64,000 nucleotides of DNA. Source: Gammaproteobacteria bacterium. Lineage in GTDB: Bacteria; Pseudomonadota; Gammaproteobacteria; Thiohalobacterales; Thiohalobacteraceae. Positions 57,971 to 64,000 of this stretch are shown here, one piece after another. Positions within the stretch are counted from its first letter, which is position 1; the number at the start of each line of letters is the position of its first letter. The DNA lies in the NCBI GenBank assembly GCA_018819175.1, contig JAHJQQ010000007.1, positions 59,063 to 123,062 on the forward strand, written 5' to 3'. Both the position numbers and the translations under genes were made by a program. A model generated the notes under the pieces. That model saw only the letters and a program-made list of their open reading frames with translations, had not been told where the DNA came from and did no database searches.

Positions 57971-59535
57971 TGTCGCAGCCAGAGTCCACCGAGGAACAGC
58001 GCTAATATCCCCCAGGCGCCATCAAACCTCGAGGCTGCACCAGGCTGCAGAATACAACCTCCACCGCCACCGCCGCCTCCCCCACTGACCTGAACCGCCG
58101 CTGGGGGATTGCTCGGTGTCGTGGTCTGTGCGAGCTGCAGCGCCGCAAACATATCCAACCGGCCGGCACCGCAGTTACCTGCCAGGCAACCGCCGGTATA
58201 GGGTTGTGCCGTCTGGCTCAGAATCTGTCGCACATCACTCAAGGTCAGCGTTGGTTTTAGTGACAGAATAAGTGATACGGCTGCTGACACCTGAGCAGAT
58301 GCGACACTCGTTCCCGTGAAGTAGGTATAGCTATCCGCGCCTGCGGAAGTCAGGCCGGTATTGTGGGTCGAATAAATGCCGTTGGTGAAAACACCATCGC
58401 CGCCAGGGGCACTCAGCAGCACCCGGCTACCCACATTGGAATAGCTTGCAACGGCGCCGCTCCGATCCGTCGCGGCTACCGCGACAACATTATTACATCC
58501 TGCCGGAAATACATTGGCGATATCCGTACCGTTTCCATTGCCCGCCGCGGCAACCACGATGCTACCGGCGGCAACCGCACGATCAATGGCATCCTGCACA
58601 GCCGCATTACAAACTCCTGTGCCCGCAAAACTCAGATTGATGACTTTAGCCGGCGTGGTATTGGTCGGCACTCCGCTGACCGGCAACCCGGCCGACCATA
58701 GAATAGCGTCCAGGATATCGCTGAAATTACCGCCGCACTTGCCTAACACCCGTACCGGCAGCAACCGCGAAACGTGATTGATCCCCGTGCCACCGACCGT
58801 ATTATCGGCCGTGGCGGTCATGATGCCGGCCAGATGCAGTCCATGCCAACTGCTGTCCTCGGCTGGTTCGCCGGCCCCACACTCATTCGCGGCCACCGCA
58901 TCGCCGGGATCAGTCGGATCAGGATCGCGGCCATTGGAATCATTGGAAATGGCGTTAACGCTGATAAAGTCGTACCCCGCCAGTACTCGGGCAGGATCCA
59001 GATCTTCATGCGGAAGGATGCCCGTATCCAGCAGGGCTATCACCACGCCGGCATCACCGCGCTCCAGATCCCAAGCCTCGTACGCACGGATGCCATACGT
59101 GTCGTAATGAAACCACTGCCTGGTGCGTTCGACCAGCGGATCGGAGGGTGTGTAGGCCCGCTTCACCCAGGCATCCGGTTCCGCATACATAACCTCAGGT
59201 GAGGATTCCAATCGATGCGCGATTTCGGCGATCTGCTGTTCCGACACGGGTAGCGTAAAACGCATGACAACCAATGAGGCGTCCACGCTACGGTCTAAAA
59301 CCACGCCTTCAATATGCAGTGATTGCAAGATACTGTTCAGGCGTTCCTCAGTTGTCTGAACCGGGCCGCTGGCAGCATGGGCAAGCGGATCGTCATGGAG
59401 CCGAAGAATCAGTCGTGAAACAGGACTATTTGGGGCGTCTGCCAAAACAGAATACGGACCGACTGCAAACAAGCAGACCAGAGCGTAGACCAACCACGAC
59501 CGCCGCGCGGCCGATCGCAATAGAAAATTACACAC
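57952..59535 (-). CDS. Secreted S8 (subtilisin-like) serine peptidase with poly-Gly-Cys C-terminal signal
   Basis: A protein of 527 residues. Signal peptide about 1-32 (SWLVYALVCLFAVGPYSV, ending LA). An inhibitor-like pro-region is followed by the catalytic domain: Asp170 in VIALLDTGI, His231 in SSWHGLHLAGI, oxyanion Asn333 in AAAGNGN, and Ser410 in FTGTSVASAQ. The tail has nine glycines then CILQPGAASRFDGAW, a hydrophobic stretch ILALFLGGLWL and basic end RHQSMRG, the layout of GlyGly/JDVT-type C-terminal sorting signals. The start is GTG, which overlaps the gspB stop by 1 base (TAGTG), so it is coupled to the secretion gene. Confidence 0.88.
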   Translation of the reverse strand: MCNFLLRSAARRSWLVYALVCLFAVGPYSVLADAPNSPVSRLILRLHDDPLAHAASGPVQTTEERLNSILQSLHIEGVVLDRSVDASLVVMRFTLPVSEQQIAEIAHRLESSPEVMYAEPDAWVKRAYTPSDPLVERTRQWFHYDTYGIRAYEAWDLERGDAGVVIALLDTGILPHEDLDPARVLAGYDFISVNAISNDSNGRDPDPTDPGDAVAANECGAGEPAEDSSWHGLHLAGIMTATADNTVGGTGINHVSRLLPVRVLGKCGGNFSDILDAILWSAGLPVSGVPTNTTPAKVINLSFAGTGVCNAAVQDAIDRAVAAGSIVVAAAGNGNGTDIANVFPAGCNNVVAVAATDRSGAVASYSNVGSRVLLSAPGGDGVFTNGIYSTHNTGLTSAGADSYTYFTGTSVASAQVSAAVSLILSLKPTLTLSDVRQILSQTAQPYTGGCLAGNCGAGRLDMFAALQLAQTTTPSNPPAAVQVSGGGGGGGGGCILQPGAASRFDGAWGILALFLGGLWLRHQSMRG

Positions 59536-60191
59536 TAGGGACGTTCCACTCGATAACGCTGACCCTGGTATGACAACACAATTCCGTCAGCGAGGATAGA
59601 CTCGATGGTCGCACCCTCGTCAACTGTGTCACCCTCCTGGTATTTGCGTAGATTAATCAAAACAAAACGACGCGCCGGCTCGCGCGCGAACACATGCACG
59701 TCGATACGTGGAGCCGGCAAGTTATTGCGCTCTTCAAAAGGCAGATCCTGCCAGCGTGGCGGCAGGACCGGTTCGGTTTCGATCCTGACCGGTTCGGGGT
59801 TATAGATTGGCGCCGGCGGTGGCAGCGGCATTTGCGAAACGGGGGCGGGCAACTCCGCTACCTGAGGCGCAGAATGCTCCGCAGCAGGCTCTGATACGGG
59901 TTCCACCACAGGGCTTCTCTCAACTATCGGCTGCGTTTCAGCAGGTAGTTCTGACGTTGGTGTTGGACCAGGCGCAACCGCCTGACTAACAGGCTGCGCG
60001 GTACGCATGTCCCAGGGCCGCCAGACTATAACTGCCAAGATCAATACATTCACAATCAATGCAATCAGCAACCAACGCGGCCAGCGAGACACGACAGGGC
60101 GCGGCGTTTCCTGCACCATGGAAATATCCGGCACATGCCCGATCTGACGTTCCTGCTCGGATTTTTTCAGGGCTTCTAGGATATAGGACAT
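59535..60191 (-). CDS. gspB: General secretion pathway protein B
   Basis: A protein of 218 residues. SYILEALKKSEQERQIGHVP at the N-terminus is the GspB/ExeB signature. A membrane helix (WLLIALIVNVLILAVIV) follows, then a Pro/Glu-rich linker, and the C-terminal T2SSB domain PRIDVHVFAREPARRFVLIN ending LSYQGQRYRVERP. With GspA it helps to assemble the type II secretion outer-membrane ring through the cell wall. The rest of the T2SS operon is not in the window. Confidence 0.92.
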   Translation of the reverse strand: MSYILEALKKSEQERQIGHVPDISMVQETPRPVVSRWPRWLLIALIVNVLILAVIVWRPWDMRTAQPVSQAVAPGPTPTSELPAETQPIVERSPVVEPVSEPAAEHSAPQVAELPAPVSQMPLPPPAPIYNPEPVRIETEPVLPPRWQDLPFEERNNLPAPRIDVHVFAREPARRFVLINLRKYQEGDTVDEGATIESILADGIVLSYQGQRYRVERP

Positions 60192-60205
60192 TTGCGTACA
60201 GCCCC

Positions 60206-61927
60206 TTAGCTGGCTGAATCGGTCAACCGCGGACCGCCTGACGTTTGATCAGCAGAATTCAAATGGATCAGGGTCATTGTACCGACCACACCATCCGGTT
60301 CGAGCGCCTCGCTGGACTGGAAATGCCTCACCTGTTCGGTCAGCGCGGCATCATATAAATTCGGCGTGGCGCTCGGCGTTGCCGAACCGGGCAACAACCG
60401 ATCCAAGAGTGTGCGCAGCCAAACGACATCCTCACCGCGCGCACCGGGACGCAAGGACTCGCTACGGATTGGCGAGCGCCATAGCAACATGAACTGACCA
60501 TGCCAATGCGCATCGATTTCGCTGATCGGCAGACGCATCACCTCACTGCCTAGTTCGATAAGCGCCTGGTCACCCTGCAATCCACGCAGCAATACGGACA
60601 CTCGCTGACCACTGGGCGCGATCATTTGCAAAATCGCCGGCCGATCAAAACTCCGCAGCTGCGTCCAGTTACCACTGCGGATTAAACAGCGCATACCCTG
60701 TTTCGCCGCTTGATCGCAAGGCAACAGCTGATCATCGAGATATAAAGCCATATTCCAGAGCTTGAACAGGCCGCTCCATGCGCGCAATTCCGAACTCTCA
60801 TCGACAGCGGCCGACAATCTTTCGGGCAATCCGGACGGCTCTGGCAGCATATCGGATTCCAGCGGGTCGGGCGGCGGCAGCAAATTCGGGTCCGCGAGCT
60901 CCGCGACGGCTTCTGTGTTCTGCTGCGACGCCTGCAACTCGTCCGCATCAGATGGGTTCGTTATCAAAGCAGGACTCTCTGCAATCTGTGACAGACTCTC
61001 CGACTCCGCAGTCGGCGTCACAAATCGCTCCCACCACAACGCACTGCCCGCCAAGGCAAACACCAGGATGGCGGCCGCCCAGGGCCAGGACAGCGGCTTG
61101 CTATCCTGATTGCCGCGAAACTCCGGAAGCACCTCGTTCGCGGCATGCCGTAGAATCGTGCGATCGACGCGGCGCTTGTCTTCAACATAGGCACCCAACA
61201 AGGCACGGTCGCAGATTACATTGATCAGTCGCGGCACGCCTGTCGACAGCTTATGTACCTCATCCATCGCTTGCGGCGTGAACAGATCGGCGTGACCACC
61301 GCTGACGCGTAGCCTGTGCGTAATATAGGTTCGGGTTTCTTCCCGGCCCAAGGAGCCCAGGTGATAACGCGCGGTAATGCGTTGCGCGAGCTGACGCAAC
61401 TCATTGCGCGCCAGCAGTGTTTGCAACTCAGGTTGGCCAATCAGGATGATCTGCAACAATTTGGCCTGGGCCGTCTCCAAATTGGTCAGCAGACGAATCT
61501 GCTCCAGCACCTCGGTACTGAGGTTCTGCGCCTCATCGAGGATCAGGATTGTCCTGCGTCCGGCGGCATGGCTATCCAGTAGATGATGGTTCAAGTGATC
61601 TATCAGAACCTTCAGGCTTTGAGTATCCCGCGGGTACGCCACTTTCAGCTCATCGCAAATCGTTGCAACCAGTTCGAAGCCACTGAGCTTGGGATTTAGG
61701 ATCAAGGCGACATCCACCGAGTCCGGCAATTGCTCCAACAACGTACGGCACAGCATCGTCTTGCCAGTGCCCACTTCACCGGTCAGCTGTACAAACCCGC
61801 CACCCTCACCCACACCGTAGAGCAGATGCGCGAGCGCCTCCCGATGCCGATCGCTGAGAAATAAAAAGCGCGGATCAGGCGAGATGGAAAAGGGCTTGCT
61901 GTCCAACCCGAAGTGTTTGCAATACAT
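60206..61927 (-). CDS. gspA: ExeA/GspA-type AAA ATPase with peptidoglycan-binding domain
   Basis: A protein of 573 residues. MYCKHFGLDSKPFSISPDPR is the classic ExeA start. Walker A GEVGTGKT at 50-57, Walker B ILILDEAQ at 127-134, arginine region GVPRLINVICDRALLG. A membrane helix near residue 285 (WPWAAAILVFALAGSALWW) separates it from a periplasmic part ending in a PG_binding_1 repeat (EDVVWLRTLLDR and LEPDGVVGTMTLIHLN). Partner of GspB; starts 14 bases before it. Confidence 0.93.
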   Translation of the reverse strand: MYCKHFGLDSKPFSISPDPRFLFLSDRHREALAHLLYGVGEGGGFVQLTGEVGTGKTMLCRTLLEQLPDSVDVALILNPKLSGFELVATICDELKVAYPRDTQSLKVLIDHLNHHLLDSHAAGRRTILILDEAQNLSTEVLEQIRLLTNLETAQAKLLQIILIGQPELQTLLARNELRQLAQRITARYHLGSLGREETRTYITHRLRVSGGHADLFTPQAMDEVHKLSTGVPRLINVICDRALLGAYVEDKRRVDRTILRHAANEVLPEFRGNQDSKPLSWPWAAAILVFALAGSALWWERFVTPTAESESLSQIAESPALITNPSDADELQASQQNTEAVAELADPNLLPPPDPLESDMLPEPSGLPERLSAAVDESSELRAWSGLFKLWNMALYLDDQLLPCDQAAKQGMRCLIRSGNWTQLRSFDRPAILQMIAPSGQRVSVLLRGLQGDQALIELGSEVMRLPISEIDAHWHGQFMLLWRSPIRSESLRPGARGEDVVWLRTLLDRLLPGSATPSATPNLYDAALTEQVRHFQSSEALEPDGVVGTMTLIHLNSADQTSGGPRLTDSAS

Positions 61928-62048
61928 AGTGGTTATAGAGTCTTATGTTGCCTGATTAATTCTGACCGATCTGAAACTAGGGGCATGATAAATGACCCAT
62001 CACCCCATTAGCTAATACCAGCAGGATCCAGCAAGGGACGCCTAGGAT

Positions 62049-62933
62049 ATGAAAAAAGCCCTGATAACCCTAGTTATATTATTCACAACCACAATCTCGA
62101 CTGGCTACGCGGTCCTGACCTACCTGAACAACCGTGATGTCAGCCGGCCAGACCAGGCTCGGATTCAAGCCTCATTCGATGCAGCGATCGGTTGGCTGGA
62201 CGCCCACCAGGGGGACATTATCGAGCAAAACAATCCTGTGCTCTGGTGGATGATTCAACGCAGCGCCGCCTTGACGGGCAACCCGAGTTTGCAATCGGCG
62301 TTCAGCCGTTACCAGCAGAAGCATCTCGAGTCCGCTCGCACACTCTGGCTCCCCCTCTTCTTCCCCGGCCGCTGGGTGCCCTTCAGAAATGAGGACATCG
62401 CGCATCTCAACGACTATCAGAAGCTATTCGTATATGCGATCAGTTGCGATCCTGACCTTGGAGAACAAGCCGCCATCACCGCCCAGCTTGATCCCGACTT
62501 ATGTGACAAACAACCGTTGCGCCCGGCCTGCGCGACACATCAGCTTATGGCATTCCGCTTTATGCAGCAGAATAGCTGCGGGGATAACCATGCGACACAG
62601 GCAGCGGTAACCGAGTTACAGAATCGGATACTAAGACAACTTACCTGGGACCCGCGTGTCGTGGATGTCTATCTGCAGCGGGTACTGATGCTGACCGAAT
62701 CAGGCGCTGTTACGCGTATCAAGGCTGTTTGGCTACAGCAGGTCTTGGATGCACAGCTTTCAGACGGAGGCTGGGGAAACTTAGATCCTTATCTGCCGCT
62801 GCCCTCAGACAATTATCTTGGATTCGGCCCCAGGGGATTTGCCATTGCAGAGCCAAGCTCCGATTTCCATGCGACTGCCCAAGGTATTTTCATAATGAGT
62901 CTTTTGCTAAACGCTGAAGCTGGACACCCATAA
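62049..62933 (+). CDS. Exported hypothetical protein
   Basis: A protein of 294 residues with an N-terminal membrane anchor or signal (ALITLVILFTTTISTGYAVL). The body is helical with pairs of Cys (SCDPDLG, DPDLCDKQPLRPAC, QNSCGDN). The repeated helix pairs and LSDGGWGNLDPYLPLPSD recall alpha/alpha-toroid folds; QLSDGGWG resembles the QxxDGGW of terpene-cyclase-like repeats, but only one is visible. Function unknown. Divergent from gspA. Confidence 0.75.
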   Translation: MKKALITLVILFTTTISTGYAVLTYLNNRDVSRPDQARIQASFDAAIGWLDAHQGDIIEQNNPVLWWMIQRSAALTGNPSLQSAFSRYQQKHLESARTLWLPLFFPGRWVPFRNEDIAHLNDYQKLFVYAISCDPDLGEQAAITAQLDPDLCDKQPLRPACATHQLMAFRFMQQNSCGDNHATQAAVTELQNRILRQLTWDPRVVDVYLQRVLMLTESGAVTRIKAVWLQQVLDAQLSDGGWGNLDPYLPLPSDNYLGFGPRGFAIAEPSSDFHATAQGIFIMSLLLNAEAGHP

Positions 62934-63202
62934 CATTAAAAGTCGAACCATTTTACAGTTCTCGAGTAACGCGCCGCACCGCTCATCTGGCATCAACCTA
63001 CTGACTGGGTAGCCAATTATTTCTATCTATTGCCGAAGACTCGCTACCCTACAAGTCAGAATCCTTTACACATTCAACCAGAAGAGCCCCGGCCTTACTG
63101 CTAATTTTCATATGACAATTAATATGCTAGCAAGAATGGCGCAGCTATTGCAGAGATTATTTCATCGGCAACCCGCCACAACTAACAACAAGGGACGCCC
63201 AT

Positions 63203-63379
63203 ATGAATGCAAAAATAGACAAGACGATCAACGGCAAACAGGTAACCGCACGGCCGGTTTACAAGGGCGGCGTACAACCCGCCTACTGGGCTGCCACCGT
63301 CAACCAGCGCTCACTGCCCCGGCAGTTTGAATCCGCGACAGAAGCCTTCAGATACGCCGCGCGATCGCTCGTGAGTTGA
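63203..63379 (+). CDS. Small hypothetical protein
   Basis: A protein of 58 residues (MNAKIDKTINGKQVTARPVY to AARSLVS) with an AGGGA site 7 bases before the ATG and a codon-biased frame. Basic, no membrane segment. YWAATVNQRSLPRQFES suggests a small beta-hairpin. Unknown. The 62934-63202 segment holds no gene. Confidence 0.55.
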   Translation: MNAKIDKTINGKQVTARPVYKGGVQPAYWAATVNQRSLPRQFESATEAFRYAARSLVS

Positions 63380-63572
63380 TACCTGCCACACATAGGGCGA
63401 CACGCGCGCCTTACTGGCGCCCTACAGCATTGGCCGGACTCTAACGACCTTGCCTCATTCCCTGCGCTTCGCGCACAATACGCCACCCACAAACGCACAG
63501 TTGCGCGTTGTGACATGGATTCGTATTCACAGATATCTCCAACGAGATCTGTGCGAGAAGGGAAAAGCAGAC

Positions 63573-63863
63573 ATGGAAGACTCGGAGATCCGCATCAATA
63601 TCACGTTGCGTCTGGAAACGGCGCTGTCTCGGCAACAGACACAAAAGATCATGCAGAGCCTCAGCGTGGTCGATGGCATCGGCGCGTTACGGCTAGCCGA
63701 TGCCTCGGGACGGCTAATCTGCATTAGCTTCGACCCATACCGTATTTCTGCGCGGGATATCCTCAAATGGTTTGCTCAACAGGCCATTAAGGCCGAGCTG
63801 CTCGCGCCACCCACCAACGACTCAGTCACAGCGCCAAATTCGACCCTGCAACCAAGTCATTAG
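63573..63863 (+). CDS. HMA-like small protein without metal cysteines
   Basis: A protein of 96 residues from an ATG after GAAGGGAAAAG. RINITLRLETALSRQQTQKI, then SVVDGIGALRLADASGRL and ISFDPYRISARDILKWFAQQ follow the beta-alpha-beta-beta-alpha order of heavy-metal-associated domains, but the CxxC is absent (TLRLET instead). A role in protein contact and not metal transfer is likely (inference). Confidence 0.6.
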   Translation: MEDSEIRINITLRLETALSRQQTQKIMQSLSVVDGIGALRLADASGRLICISFDPYRISARDILKWFAQQAIKAELLAPPTNDSVTAPNSTLQPSH

Positions 63864-63897
63864 GGCCTGTTAACACTATCCGCGCCGTGGCGACGGA

Positions 63898-63986
63898 GGC
63901 CCGTTTGCCGCGAGCCAAGGCGTACTGAGCGCGGTGTACTCGACGTACATAAGCGAGGTGCAACGCAGGATCGCGGCAAACGGGCC
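63898..63986. repeat. GGCCCGTTTGCCGCGA inverted repeat at the window end
   Basis: Arms GGCCCGTTTGCCGCGA (63898-63913) and TCGCGGCAAACGGGCC (63971-63986) pair perfectly around a 57-base interior with GCGGTGTACTCGACGTACAT. An intergenic repeat; its outer limits may lie beyond the window. Confidence 0.65.
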
Positions 63987-64000
63987 CCGTCCCCCATAGA

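Overview
The window is chromosomal DNA of a gammaproteobacterium. The evidence is the conserved order ygfB / zapB-like / zapA / 6S RNA / 5-formyl-THF cyclo-ligase, an E. coli-type SpeD, a Vfr/CRP regulator, two UbiH-family hydroxylases, Coq7, the rplM-rpsI pair, an rpe-gph-trpE-trpG-trpD-trpC cluster, a two-subunit glycine decarboxylase and an ExeA/GspB pair. The genus cannot be fixed from sequence alone; a Chromatiales-like, moderately GC-rich lineage is plausible (inference).

Layout. 0-2.3 kb: 3' part of a sigma-70-like factor behind an HDOD gene, then a CI-like repressor with palindromic operators in front. 2.3-4.4 kb: YqhA-like membrane protein, PfkB kinase, DgkA. 4.4-10.7 kb: glycine cleavage genes (gcvT, gcvH, gcvPA, gcvPB) with thiol peroxidase tpx among them, led by a strong promoter and a tandem glycine riboswitch. 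11-18.7 kb: ubiquinone hydroxylases, pepP, ygfB, zapB-like, zapA, 6S RNA, fau, EVE protein. 19-28.5 kb: lysine-rich H1-like protein, ilvA, rpiA, a 1283-residue FAD/Fe-S oxidoreductase, an interrupted REP-associated transposase, a porin. 29-31.3 kb: tRNA-Gln with a duplicated 3' end, a four-helix-bundle gene, rpsI, rplM and a candidate 101-nt small RNA with its own promoter and terminator. 31.3-36.7 kb: ferredoxin, coq7, speD, VOC protein, DUF885 protein, OsmC protein, crp. 36.9-43.5 kb: trpC, trpD, trpG, trpE, gph, rpe. 43.6-50.4 kb: alpha/beta hydrolase, CopD-like protein, djlA, marC, small proteins, endonuclease V, a Rieske protein and a sugar-kinase gene with an in-frame TGA. 50.4-55.4 kb: a very unusual 1666-residue membrane protein (two cyclic-nucleotide-binding-like domains, rhodanese domain, about 1000 residues of coiled coil, one membrane segment, C-terminal SUMF1/FGE-like domain). 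56-64 kb: HU-like protein, TerB, FKBP, S8 protease, gspB, gspA and unknown small genes.

Most genes are housekeeping, but the spaces between them are heavily colonised by repeats. I count seven miniature elements with related terminal repeats ending near GGAACCTCTGATTAA (most with a 2-bp target duplication), five composite elements of about 141 bp bounded by inverted GGGGACAG palindromes, three very long perfect hairpins, GTCATTCCGGC palindromes, and a CTAGGTT heptamer array. They separate almost every pair of trp and gcv genes, so these operons are far looser than usual. The best candidates for new biology are the 1666-residue receptor-like protein, the candidate small RNA carrying an anti-Shine-Dalgarno CACCUCCU loop, and the modular miniature elements, one of which has split the transposase gene.
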